This document shows, in pieces, positions 45,850 to 55,133 of a DNA stretch of 64,000 nt (the stretch's first letter is position 1; the number at the start of each line of letters is the position of its first letter). Location of the stretch: contig NZ_NSDJ01000002.1 in the NCBI RefSeq assembly GCF_003610915.1, forward strand, positions 124,001-188,000. The letters run 5' to 3'. This stretch comes from Rahnella variigena. Its GTDB lineage: Bacteria > Pseudomonadota > Gammaproteobacteria > Enterobacterales > Enterobacteriaceae. A model generated the notes under the pieces. That model was not told the DNA's origin. It was given only the letters and a program-made list of their open reading frames with translations, and searched no databases. The position numbers and the translations under genes were made by a program.

Positions 45850-47027
45850 TACGCTTACACTATCAGTCTTTATGGCGCTGGATCTGCGTGCGCATTCTGA
45901 CACTCGCCATCGGCAGCGTGGTTGTGATTGCGCTGTGTATGTGGCTGCGGTTTGTGATCGAAAACCTGTGGGTTTTGCATCATATGTCTCCTGCGATGCG
46001 ACAGGAGTTTGAGGTATTGCGCAATAACCCTGAACTCAATCTTTCGCGTTTTCATGAGATTGTGGATCTGGGCTGGGGAGCGCGTTACTCGGATCCTTCT
46101 ATCGCGTCAGCTGACTGGATCATGGTCGCCATTCTGGTGCTGGTGGTCATTCCGTTTATCGCGATTTTGGGATTAAAAGCCGCGCGGCCGCTTTCCTCGC
46201 AGTTTAGCCGTCTGGCGCAGGTGGCCCGTGCGGTAACCAAAGGGGATTTCAATACTCAGGCTGAACCGGTGAAAAATGCCCCCGCAGAACTGGTGCAGTT
46301 CACCGATGATTTTAACGCCATGATGCTGCAACTCTCGCGCTACGAGCGTGAACTGCGGGCATCGCATGTCGCGATGGCGCATGAGCTGCGTTCACCTCTG
46401 ACGGCGGCGGTTGGGCGGTTGCAGGGGATGCTCGACGGCGTATTTCCGCCGGAGCCACGCCAGTTGCAGATGGTAATGAAACAGCTTCTGCACCTGAACC
46501 GGCTGATTGACGAACTGCATCTGCTTTCTCTGGCGGATGCCGGTCAGCTGAATCTGAGCAAAACGCCGCTGGATCTCACTGAACTGTTGCGCGAACGGGT
46601 TGCGTGGCTGAAACCGCAGTCAGCGGAGGCCGGTTTTGACATCCTCCTCACAACTGAGACTCCTTGCCGTTATGTTGGCGACCCGTTCCGTCTCGGGCAG
46701 GTATTTACCATTCTGATGGAAAATGCGCTGCGTTACGCACTGGAAGGGCGGCGTCTCGACATCACGGTCAGGCCGGAAAACGGCGGTTATGAGATAGCAT
46801 TTCGGGACATGGGTCCGGCAGTCGATGACCATTTTCTGCCCGTCATGTTCGAGCGCTTCAGCCGGGCAGAATCTTCCCGCGCCCGGCATTCCGGTGGCAG
46901 CGGCCTTGGTTTATCCATTGCCCGCGCGATTTGTGAAGCCCACGGCGGGCGGATCAGTGCTGCGAAAAATGCGGGGGGCGGTCTGACCGTGACCGTCAGT
47001 TTACCTGTGCCGGAAAACGGACAATAA
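45846..47027 (+). CDS. Sensor histidine kinase
   Basis: The 393-residue kinase has two membrane segments (about residues 15-38 and 94-115) enclosing a short periplasmic loop, then a HAMP domain (LAQVARAVTKGDFNTQAEPV). The H box is MAHELRSPLTAAVGRL. The ATPase domain follows, with N box (ILMENALRYAL), G1 (DMGPAVDD) and G2 (HSGGSGLGLSIAR). The small periplasmic domain gives no clue to the ligand. Partner of the response regulator immediately upstream. Confidence 0.94.
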   Translation: MIRLHYQSLWRWICVRILTLAIGSVVVIALCMWLRFVIENLWVLHHMSPAMRQEFEVLRNNPELNLSRFHEIVDLGWGARYSDPSIASADWIMVAILVLVVIPFIAILGLKAARPLSSQFSRLAQVARAVTKGDFNTQAEPVKNAPAELVQFTDDFNAMMLQLSRYERELRASHVAMAHELRSPLTAAVGRLQGMLDGVFPPEPRQLQMVMKQLLHLNRLIDELHLLSLADAGQLNLSKTPLDLTELLRERVAWLKPQSAEAGFDILLTTETPCRYVGDPFRLGQVFTILMENALRYALEGRRLDITVRPENGGYEIAFRDMGPAVDDHFLPVMFERFSRAESSRARHSGGSGLGLSIARAICEAHGGRISAAKNAGGGLTVTVSLPVPENGQ

Positions 47028-47122
47028 AAAAGACCGCGTCTTGACGGTTCCTTGATGAAATATCACGGGAATCTGGACAGTCAGTGGATTGAATAGCGAT
47101 ATCTCAATTCAGGACGACTGTT

Positions 47123-48265
47123 ATGACCGTGACTTTGACTGATTATGTGCGCCACGCGGTGCGTCATCTGCACCCCTGTATTTGCCTGGCACCTCTCATC
47201 CCCGCAGCCTGTCTGCTGGTCCTGACTGTGATACTGACGGGCTGCGGGGATAAATCCCGTAAGCCCGCAGCGCCCGCACGCCCCGTCCGTGTGGTGATCG
47301 CCCCTTTACCCTCGGCATCCGCTACTGTGCCCCTGACCGGCGAAATCCGCGCTCAGGAAGAGGTGACGCTTGGGTTCCGGCTGGACGGTCGGGTGCTGAG
47401 CCGCGCGGTCGATGTCGGCGATCCCGTGGTGGCCGGGCAGGTGCTGGCAACGCAGGAAAGTGGCACCAGCCGTAATCAGCTCAACAGTGCGCAGGCCGAT
47501 CTGGACAGCGCGCGGGCGGCAGAGCAGGTGGCGGCGCTGAATCTCAGGCGTATGCAGTTGCTGATGCCGGGTGGTGCTATCGCCCGCACTCAGCTCGACA
47601 GCGCGCAGTCTGACTGGCAGACCGCCCGCTCGCGACGTCTGAGCAGTGAGGATTCACTGAAAACCGCGCGGGAAAACCTTTCCTGGGCACAGCTTACGGC
47701 GCCAGCGGAGGGCGTGATCACACAGGTCAGTGTGGCGGCGGGACAAGTTGTCAGCGCCGGACAAACCGTGATGACACTTGCGTCGGGCCGCGGACGTGAC
47801 GCGGTTTTCGACGTTGCCAGTCCGCAGTCCCTTTCTCAGCAAACCGGCGGCACTTTCAATGTCTCGCTGCTTTCTGACCCGTCTGTTGTGACGGCGGGAC
47901 ATTTACGCGACATCAGCCCGCAGGCCGATCCGCAAACCCGCACGTGGCGCGTTCGCCTGACGCTCGATAATCCGCCGCCCGCGATGGCGCTGGGCGCCAG
48001 TGTTCAGCTTTCACTTGTGCATGCCGGTAAGCCGGTGATCGCGTTACCTGCTTCTGCGCTGACCCGCGCCGGTGGCAATCCGGCCCTTTTTATCGTCAAT
48101 ACCCAAACACAGACGCTGCATCTGCGCCCCGTTGTTTTAGAGGGTTACAGCGCTTCAGACATCTTTATCTCTTCCGGTCTGAGCCCCGGTGAAAAGGTGG
48201 TGATCGCCGGAGTGAGTCAGTTGCGTGAAGGCGAGAAAGTGATGCCCGGTGAGAGTGCCGGATGA
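47123..48265 (+). CDS. RND efflux periplasmic adaptor lipoprotein
   Basis: The 380-residue membrane-fusion protein has a long N-terminal signal region ending in a lipobox LTGC (C41), so it is lipid-anchored to the inner membrane. The lipoyl-like halves are visible (GEIRAQEEVTLGFRLDGRV; TAPAEGVITQVSVAAGQVV) with a helical hairpin between them (NSAQADLDSARAAEQVAALN). It overlaps the RND gene by four bases. Together they form two parts of a tripartite pump; the outer-membrane channel (TolC-type) is not encoded here. Confidence 0.92.
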   Translation: MTVTLTDYVRHAVRHLHPCICLAPLIPAACLLVLTVILTGCGDKSRKPAAPARPVRVVIAPLPSASATVPLTGEIRAQEEVTLGFRLDGRVLSRAVDVGDPVVAGQVLATQESGTSRNQLNSAQADLDSARAAEQVAALNLRRMQLLMPGGAIARTQLDSAQSDWQTARSRRLSSEDSLKTARENLSWAQLTAPAEGVITQVSVAAGQVVSAGQTVMTLASGRGRDAVFDVASPQSLSQQTGGTFNVSLLSDPSVVTAGHLRDISPQADPQTRTWRVRLTLDNPPPAMALGASVQLSLVHAGKPVIALPASALTRAGGNPALFIVNTQTQTLHLRPVVLEGYSASDIFISSGLSPGEKVVIAGVSQLREGEKVMPGESAG

Positions 48266-51200
48266 ATCAGCGCCCCTCCTTACGTACCTTTAATCTTTCC
48301 GCCTGGGCGCTGGATCATCAGTCCCTGATGGCCTTTTTCATGCTGCTGTTAATGACCGCAGGGGTCATCAGTTATGAGCATTTACCGCGTAATGAGGATC
48401 CGGCATTCACTATTAAAACCGCCGTTGTGACCGCCCGCTGGCCGGGGGCTGACGTGGCGGATTCGGTCAGCCTGATGACGGATCCGCTGGAGAAAAAATT
48501 ACAGGAAACGCCCTATCTGGATTACGTCCAGAGTGAAACCCGCGCCGGGCAGTCGGTTATTTTTGTTAATTTGCGCGATGACACACCGCCTGCCGCCGTG
48601 GCGGGGATCTGGTATCAGGTGCGTAAAAAGATGCAGGACATTGCCCCGTCGTTACCCGCAGGTGTGCAAACCAGCGTGAACGATGAGTTCGATGATACGT
48701 TTGGCACTATTTATGGTTTTACCGCCGAGGGCTATACGCCGCGTGAACTGCGCGACCGGGTAGACGATATCAGCCGCAGTCTGATGTCTTTGCCGGACAT
48801 GGGTAAAACCAGTCTGCTGGGTGTGCAGGAGCAGAATATCGTGATTGCGTTTTCGCCCGCACAACTGGCGGGAATGGGGCTGGATTTACAGCAAATTACC
48901 GATGCGCTGAAAGCGCAAAACGCCGTCGAACCTTCGGGTGTTTTGCGCAGCGACCGTGACAATATCGCCTTGCGGGTGAGCGGTGCGCTGACGACGGAGC
49001 AGAGTCTGCGCGCGGTGACGCTGCATATCGCCGGGCGCTACATTCCGCTGACGGACGTCGCGACCATCAGCCGTCAGGATGCCGAACCGCCGTCACCGGT
49101 CTTTCGTGTCAACGGTAAACCGGCTATCGGGCTGGCTATTTCCATGGCGGCCAACGGCAATATGCTCTCCTTCGGCAAGGCGCTGAATGCGCGGATGGAC
49201 GACATCAGCGCCAGACTGCCGCACGGCATTGAAATGAGTAAAGTCGCCGATCAGTCGGCAGTCGTTTCGCAAGCCGTCAGCGGCTTTATCCGGGTACTGA
49301 TCGAAGCGGTAATGATTGTTCTGGCTGTCTCTTTTGTTTCGCTTGGCACCCGCGCCGGGCTGGTCGTTGCTGCCGCCATTCCGGTTGTGCTGGCGATGAC
49401 ATTTACCGGTATGTTGCTGGCGGGAATTGGCTTACAGCGGATTTCACTGGGAGCGCTGATTATCGCGCTGGGGTTGCTGGTCGATGATGCCATGATCACC
49501 GTCGAGGCGATGGTATCGCGCATTGAGGCCGGTGAGTCCAAATGGCGTGCGGCGACGTATGCTTTTGAAACCACTGCGTTCCCGATGCTGACCGGCACGC
49601 TGGTGATGATCGCTGGTTTTATTCCAGTCGGTTTCGCCGCCTCCAGCGCCGGTGAATATTGCTACTCGTTGTTTGCGGTGGTGTGTATCGCGCTGCTGTG
49701 CTCCTGGCTGGTTGCGATTCTTTTTTCTCCGCTGATGGGTTTGTGGATCTTGCCTGTAAAACAGGCTTCACAGGGGGGAAAAAGCAGCCGGCTGATGGGG
49801 TTGTATCAGCGCCTGCTGAATCAGGTACTGGCGCACCGCGGAATGACGATCGGTGTTGCCTGTCTGCTGCTGGGGCTGGCGGTGTATGCAACGACGTTTA
49901 TGCAGGGCGAGTTTTTTCCGGCATCTGATCGCCCGGAACTGCTGGTAAGTCTGAGTCTGCCAGCTAACGCGTCGCAAGCGGAAACCGCCCGGCAAACTGC
50001 GCGGCTGGAGCAGGCGTTGCAGGGCAATCCTTATGTCGATCACTTTTCCAGCTACGTCGGATCCGGCGCGGTGCGATTTTATCTGCCGATGGATGTGTTA
50101 CTGAATGACGAGAACACCGCGCAACTGGTGGTGGTCGCGAAAAGTCTGGATGACAGGGATAAGCTGAGTGCGCAGCTGGACTCGCTCCTGGTCCGGGATT
50201 TCAGCGATATCATTACCCGCGTTTCGCCGCTGGAACTGGGGCCGCCGGTGGGCTGGCCGGTAAAGTATCGGGTCAGCGGCCCCGCTTATGACAACGTCAG
50301 ACAGATCGCGCAGCATCTCGCCAGCGTGCTGGGAAGCAGTCCGCTGACCCGCGAAGTGAATCTGACCGCCGGAGAACCGGAGCGGCTCATCACGTTGCAG
50401 GTGAATCAGACTGCGGCGCGGGCGGTGGGCGTCTCATCAGAAAGTCTGGCGGCATTGCTTAATACCGTATGGTCAGGCAGCGTCGTTACCACGGTCAGGG
50501 ATAAAAACCGGCTGACCGATGTGGTTCTGCGGGCTAACGATCGTGAGCGGCTGGAGGTGGGCACGCTGTCGGGGCTGATGATCACCAGCGCAACGGGACA
50601 AAAAATACCGCTGAGTCAGGTTGCCACGCCGGTCTGGGGAATTGACGATCCGGTGGTCTGGCGGCGTCAGCGCCTGCCGTTTATCACCGTACAGACGGAT
50701 TTAGCCGCGGGGCTGCGGGCAGAAGCGGTTTCACAGCAGCTTGCCCCTTTGGTTTCCAGCCTCCGTGCTTCGCTGCCTGCCGGATATCAGATTGAGGAGG
50801 GCGGAGCGGTGGCGGAATCAGATAAAGGCAACAGTTCGGTGTTCGCGGTGTTACCGGTCACCTTACTGATTATGATGACGTTGCTGATGATTCAGTTGCA
50901 GCGTTTTTCCCGCCTGTTGCTGGCGTTATTGATGGCGCCTTTCGGTCTGCCTGGCATCGTGCTGGCGATGCTGCCGACGGGTACTCCGATGGGATTTGTG
51001 GCTTTGCTGGGCATTATTGCTTTAGCAGGAATGATCATCCGTAACGCGGTGATCCTCATCAGCGAGGCCGATAACAATGTTCTCGCCGGGATGCGTGGCG
51101 ATGAGGCCATCAAAGCCGCCGCCGTTCACCGGTCACGCCCGATCCTGCTGACAGCCTGTGCGGCAATACTCGGGATGGTGCCGATTGCTGAGCAGGTTTT

Positions 51201-51327
51201 CTGGGGACCGATGGCATACGCCATCATCGGCGGATTGCTGGTCGCCACTTTCGTGACGCTTACCGTATTACCGGCTGCCCTGAGTCTGGTGATGCAACGC
51301 GAGAAAATCCCGGGAGAGAAAATGTAA
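48262..51327 (+). CDS. RND-family efflux transporter (inner membrane)
   Basis: The 1021-residue protein has the 12-segment AcrB/MexB-type architecture with two large periplasmic loops. The proton-relay aspartates lie in LGLLVDDAMITVEAM (segment 4). The N-terminus starts AWALDHQSLMAFFMLLLMTA with PRNEDPAFTIKTAVV and WPGADV, which resembles the VexF/YegN-like subfamily rather than AcrB. TGTPMGFVALLGIIALAGMI is a conserved C-terminal block. Drug substrates cannot be inferred from sequence. The preceding two-component system is the probable regulator. Confidence 0.93.
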   Translation: MNQRPSLRTFNLSAWALDHQSLMAFFMLLLMTAGVISYEHLPRNEDPAFTIKTAVVTARWPGADVADSVSLMTDPLEKKLQETPYLDYVQSETRAGQSVIFVNLRDDTPPAAVAGIWYQVRKKMQDIAPSLPAGVQTSVNDEFDDTFGTIYGFTAEGYTPRELRDRVDDISRSLMSLPDMGKTSLLGVQEQNIVIAFSPAQLAGMGLDLQQITDALKAQNAVEPSGVLRSDRDNIALRVSGALTTEQSLRAVTLHIAGRYIPLTDVATISRQDAEPPSPVFRVNGKPAIGLAISMAANGNMLSFGKALNARMDDISARLPHGIEMSKVADQSAVVSQAVSGFIRVLIEAVMIVLAVSFVSLGTRAGLVVAAAIPVVLAMTFTGMLLAGIGLQRISLGALIIALGLLVDDAMITVEAMVSRIEAGESKWRAATYAFETTAFPMLTGTLVMIAGFIPVGFAASSAGEYCYSLFAVVCIALLCSWLVAILFSPLMGLWILPVKQASQGGKSSRLMGLYQRLLNQVLAHRGMTIGVACLLLGLAVYATTFMQGEFFPASDRPELLVSLSLPANASQAETARQTARLEQALQGNPYVDHFSSYVGSGAVRFYLPMDVLLNDENTAQLVVVAKSLDDRDKLSAQLDSLLVRDFSDIITRVSPLELGPPVGWPVKYRVSGPAYDNVRQIAQHLASVLGSSPLTREVNLTAGEPERLITLQVNQTAARAVGVSSESLAALLNTVWSGSVVTTVRDKNRLTDVVLRANDRERLEVGTLSGLMITSATGQKIPLSQVATPVWGIDDPVVWRRQRLPFITVQTDLAAGLRAEAVSQQLAPLVSSLRASLPAGYQIEEGGAVAESDKGNSSVFAVLPVTLLIMMTLLMIQLQRFSRLLLALLMAPFGLPGIVLAMLPTGTPMGFVALLGIIALAGMIIRNAVILISEADNNVLAGMRGDEAIKAAAVHRSRPILLTACAAILGMVPIAEQVFWGPMAYAIIGGLLVATFVTLTVLPAALSLVMQREKIPGEKM

Positions 51328-51426
51328 TCCGTCAACCACCGCATTCCCGTTCTTCGGGCTGCTTCAAGGTAAATTTTTGCGCAACACGATATATTGCCCG
51401 CTTGTTGGATTTTGGACACTTTGGGA

Positions 51427-53115
51427 ATGTACGAGTTTAATCTGGTGTTGCTGCTGTTACAGCAGATGTGCGTGTTTTTGGTGATCGCCTGGCTGATGAG
51501 TAAAACGCGGTTATTTATTCCGCTGGTTCAGGTCACGGTGCGCCTGCCGCACAAACTGTTGTGCTATATCACGTTTTCTATTTTTTGCATTATGGGCACC
51601 TATTTCGGGCTGCATATCGAGGATTCTATTGCCAATACCCGCGCGATCGGCGCGGTGATGGGCGGATTACTTGGCGGGCCGGTGGTCGGCGGATTAGTCG
51701 GCCTGACCGGCGGCATCCACCGTTATTCGATGGGGGGCATGACGGCGCTGAGTTGCATGATCTCCACCATCGCCGAGGGATTACTAGGCGGCCTGATCCA
51801 CAGTGTTTTAATCAAACGCGGACGCATCGATAAGTTATTTAATCCGCTGGTGGCCGCTGGCGTCACCTTTGTGGCCGAAATTGTGCAAATGCTGATCATC
51901 CTGCTGATTGCCCGCCCGTTCACAGATGCACTCCATCTGGTCAGCAGTATTGCCGCGCCGATGATGGTGACCAATACGCTCGGTGCCGCCATGTTTATGC
52001 GTATTCTGCTGGATAAGCGGGCAATGTTCGAAAAATACACCTCGGCGTTTTCGGCAACAGCGCTGAAAGTCGCGGCCTCGACGGAAGGTATTTTGCGGCG
52101 CGGATTTAACGAAGAGAACAGCATGAAAGTGGCGCAGGTGCTGCTGAAAGAGCTGGATATTGGCGCGGTGGCGATAACCGATCGCGAGCGATTGCTGGCC
52201 TTTACCGGCATCGGCGACGACCATCATCTGGTCGGCAAACCTATTGCTTCTGACTATACCTGGCGCGCCATCGAGAACGACGAAGTGGTATACGCCGATG
52301 GCAACGAGATGCCTTACCGCTGTTCGCTGCATCCCAGCTGCAAACTGGGCTCGACGCTGGTGATCCCGCTGCGCGGCGAGAATCAGCGGGTGATCGGTAC
52401 TATCAAATTGTACGAAGTGCGAAACCGGCTATTCAGTTCCATCAACCGCACATTGGGCGAAGGCATTGCCCAACTGCTGTCGGCACAGATCCTTGCCGGT
52501 AAATTCGAACAACAAAAAGCGCTGCTGGCGCAGTCTGAAATTAAGCTGCTGCACGCGCAGGTGAATCCGCATTTCCTGTTTAACGCCCTCAATACGCTGA
52601 TGGCGGTGATACGCCACGACAGCGATAAAGCCGGGCAACTGGTGCAGTATCTCTCAACGTTCTTTCGCAAAAATCTCAAACGCTCTTCCGAGATTGTCAC
52701 GCTGGCGGATGAGCTGGAGCACGTGAATGCCTATCTGCAAATCGAGCTGGCACGTTTTTCGTCGCGTCTGAACGTGGATTTACAGGTGCCGGATGCATTG
52801 TCTTTTCAGCATCTTCCGGCCTTTACTCTGCAACCGCTGGTGGAAAACGCCATAAAACACGGCACATCCCAGTTGCTGAGCAATGGCAATATCATCATTC
52901 GTGCTTACAGTGAGGGGCAGACAGTGATCGTCGAAGTGGAAGATAACGCCGGTTTGTATCAGCCGGAAGAAAGCGGTGACGGATTAGGCATGAGTCTGGT
53001 GGACAAGCGCCTGCGGGCGCGTTTTGGCGATGATTTCGGCATTACCGTCAACTGTAAACCGGATGATTTCACGCGTATTACGTTACGTCTGCCAGCGGAG
53101 GGCGCGCCATGCTAA
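51427..53115 (+). CDS. btsS: BtsS, LytS-type pyruvate sensor kinase
   Basis: The 562-residue protein is nearly colinear with E. coli BtsS/YehU, a high-affinity pyruvate receptor. It begins [20 protein letters not shown] and has the 5TM-LYT membrane domain ([22 protein letters not shown]), a GAF domain ([19 protein letters not shown]) and the His-kinase domain with [16 protein letters not shown]. The ATG at 51427 aligns with family starts; the frame extends 11 codons upstream without support. It overlaps btsR by seven bases. In E. coli this pair lies far from its target gene, whereas here btsT is next door. Confidence 0.96.
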   Translation: MYEFNLVLLLLQQMCVFLVIAWLMSKTRLFIPLVQVTVRLPHKLLCYITFSIFCIMGTYFGLHIEDSIANTRAIGAVMGGLLGGPVVGGLVGLTGGIHRYSMGGMTALSCMISTIAEGLLGGLIHSVLIKRGRIDKLFNPLVAAGVTFVAEIVQMLIILLIARPFTDALHLVSSIAAPMMVTNTLGAAMFMRILLDKRAMFEKYTSAFSATALKVAASTEGILRRGFNEENSMKVAQVLLKELDIGAVAITDRERLLAFTGIGDDHHLVGKPIASDYTWRAIENDEVVYADGNEMPYRCSLHPSCKLGSTLVIPLRGENQRVIGTIKLYEVRNRLFSSINRTLGEGIAQLLSAQILAGKFEQQKALLAQSEIKLLHAQVNPHFLFNALNTLMAVIRHDSDKAGQLVQYLSTFFRKNLKRSSEIVTLADELEHVNAYLQIELARFSSRLNVDLQVPDALSFQHLPAFTLQPLVENAIKHGTSQLLSNGNIIIRAYSEGQTVIVEVEDNAGLYQPEESGDGLGMSLVDKRLRARFGDDFGITVNCKPDDFTRITLRLPAEGAPC

Positions 53116-53828
53116 GAGTGCTGATTGTCGATGATGAGCCGCTGGCGCTGGAGAATCTGCGCTTACAGCTTCAGGATGAAAGCGACATTGAAATTGTCGG
53201 CGAGTGTACCAATGCCATTGAAGCGATTGGCGTGATCCACAAAATCCGCCCTGACGTGGTGTTTCTGGACATTCAGATGCCGCGCATCAGCGGGCTGGAA
53301 ATGGTCGGTATGCTCGATGAGCAGCACCGCCCGCACATCGTTTTTCTGACCGCCTTTGAGGAATATGCGGTGCAGGCGTTTGAACAGTGCGCGTTTGATT
53401 ATCTGCTCAAACCCATCCAGACGCCGCGTTTACAAAAAACGCTGGCGCGTTTGCGGCTGGGTTTTCAGGAACAGGATGTCTCGCAGTTACCGCAATACCA
53501 GCAGCCGCTGAAGTTTATCCCCTGTCTGAGCAGCAACCGGATCTGGTTGTTGCAACTGGAAGATGTGGCATTCGTCAGCAGCCGCATCGGCGGGGTGTAT
53601 GTCACCGGACAGGATGGCAAAGAGACATTTACGGAACTGACCTTACGCACGCTGGAAGTCCGTACGCCGTTGTTACGTTGTCACCGGCAGTATCTGGTGA
53701 ATATGGATTATCTTAAGGAAATCCGCCTGGAAGATAAAAATCAGGCGGAGCTGTTACTGCGTGATGGTCAGGTCGTGCCGGTCAGCCGTCGCTATCTCAA
53801 ATCGCTGAAAGAGACGGTGGGGCTGTAA
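53109..53828 (+). CDS. btsR: BtsR, LytTR-type response regulator
   Basis: The 239-residue regulator has a CheY-like receiver with phospho-acceptor D54 in [13 protein letters not shown] and a C-terminal LytTR DNA-binding domain ([47 protein letters not shown]). BtsR activates the pyruvate transporter gene btsT. Candidate binding repeats are at 57452-57499, upstream of btsT. Confidence 0.95.
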   Translation: MLRVLIVDDEPLALENLRLQLQDESDIEIVGECTNAIEAIGVIHKIRPDVVFLDIQMPRISGLEMVGMLDEQHRPHIVFLTAFEEYAVQAFEQCAFDYLLKPIQTPRLQKTLARLRLGFQEQDVSQLPQYQQPLKFIPCLSSNRIWLLQLEDVAFVSSRIGGVYVTGQDGKETFTELTLRTLEVRTPLLRCHRQYLVNMDYLKEIRLEDKNQAELLLRDGQVVPVSRRYLKSLKETVGL

Positions 53829-53859
53829 ACCCCGCCGGTTTTTCTTTTGGTCAGATCAA

Positions 53860-54822
53860 TCAAGCCGGTCGCAGCCGGGCAAAAGCTTCGCGGATTTCGG
53901 TTTCAGGCAATTGCATACCGATAAACACTAACGCACTGCGCGGGGTTTCATCCGGCTGCCACGGGCGGTCCCAGTCGGCGCTGTACAGGCGCTGAACGCC
54001 CTGAAACAGCAGGCGGCACGGCTGATCTTCTATCCACAACATCCCTTTGTACCGCATCAGATTGTCGGCGAAGCTGGCCAGCAGTTCTTCCATCACCGCG
54101 GAAATGGCGGTCAGCGCCACCGGATAATCCAGCTCCACCACAATGGAGGAAACCGTGTTTTGCTGTGGCGCGACGCGATGGAACAGCGGTTTCGCGGCGA
54201 TCACGTTTTCTTCGAGCATAAATCCGCGGGTATCAAACAACAGTGCCGGATCGATATCGCCCTGAACCATTTTATATACCGGCGCACGGGCATTAATACG
54301 TTGCAGCCGTTCTGTCAGTTCAGGGCATTCACCGGATACATCCGTTTTGGTCAGCAGGATGCGGTCGGCGTAACCAATCTGCGACTGTGCCAGCGGGAAC
54401 TGATCCAGCTGCGACATGGCATGTACGGCATCCACCAGCGTGATAACGCCGTCTAAGACATAACGTTCACAGATGACTTCATGGGCGAAAAACGCCTGCA
54501 GGATCGGGCCGGGATCGGCCATGCCAGTGCATTCAATCATCAGCCGGTCAAACTGCACTTCGCCTTTATCCACGCTGTCGAGCAAATCCAGCAGCGCCGC
54601 TTCCAGCTCGCCCGAACGGGTGCAGCAAATACAGCCGTTGGATAAGGTGGTGATGCGCGTGGCGCGATCGCCAATCAGCTGGTTGTCGATGGGCATTTCG
54701 CCAAATTCATTCTCGATCACCGCAATTTTTATCTCTTGCTGCGTATGCAGAATCTGGCGTAAAAGCGTGGTTTTTCCGGCACCTAAAAAACCGGTTAATA
54801 CTGTGACTGCAATCGGTGTCAT
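53860..54822 (-). CDS. yjiA: YjiA, COG0523-family GTPase / metal chaperone
   Basis: The 320-residue protein is a G3E-family GTPase with Walker A GFLGAGKTTLL, the metal-binding CxCC in SNGCICCTRSGEL, the Glu-rich IENEFGEMPIDN segment and a guanine-specificity TKTD (LLTKTD). E. coli YjiA binds zinc and other metals. It is the last gene of btsT-yjiX-yjiA. AGAGGAAA precedes the ATG. Confidence 0.95.
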   Translation of the reverse strand: MTPIAVTVLTGFLGAGKTTLLRQILHTQQEIKIAVIENEFGEMPIDNQLIGDRATRITTLSNGCICCTRSGELEAALLDLLDSVDKGEVQFDRLMIECTGMADPGPILQAFFAHEVICERYVLDGVITLVDAVHAMSQLDQFPLAQSQIGYADRILLTKTDVSGECPELTERLQRINARAPVYKMVQGDIDPALLFDTRGFMLEENVIAAKPLFHRVAPQQNTVSSIVVELDYPVALTAISAVMEELLASFADNLMRYKGMLWIEDQPCRLLFQGVQRLYSADWDRPWQPDETPRSALVFIGMQLPETEIREAFARLRPA

Positions 54823-54870
54823 GTTCGCTTTCCTCTTAACTACGGTGCTCTTTTTAACTTCAGCTACTTC

Positions 54871-55074
54871 TCAACAACAGCGCATTCCGCCTTTCCCGTC
54901 GCCGCCATAACGCGCCTGCTGGCGCTCGCGGAAAAACTCCTCGTAGGTCATCGGCGTGGTATCCGGGTGGTTGGTCTGCATATGCAGAACGTAAGTGTCG
55001 TAATCCGGTATGCCCACCAGCATACGCACGGCCTGACCGAGGTATTTCTTTGCCGCACCTAAGTTGTCAAACAT
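54871..55074 (-). CDS. yjiX: YjiX, small conserved protein linked to BtsT/CstA transporters
   Basis: The 67-residue protein matches YjiX/YbdD (DUF466): [38 protein letters not shown] and a C-terminal GMRCC. The terminal cysteines are typical. These proteins are encoded just after CstA-family transporters and are thought to help them function. AGAGGA precedes the ATG. Confidence 0.95.
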   Translation of the reverse strand: MFDNLGAAKKYLGQAVRMLVGIPDYDTYVLHMQTNHPDTTPMTYEEFFRERQQARYGGDGKGGMRCC

Positions 55075-55097
55075 ACGTAATCCTCTGAATTATTTGG

Positions 55098-55122
55098 AAA
55101 AGCCCCGCGTGTGCGGGGCTTT
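55098..55122 (-). terminator. Intercistronic hairpin between btsT and yjiX
   Basis: AAAGCCCCGC-acac-GCGGGGCTTT with a short T run on the minus strand. It probably reduces readthrough so that yjiX-yjiA are made in smaller amounts than btsT. Confidence 0.75.
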
Positions 55123-55133
55123 CTGGTAAACGG

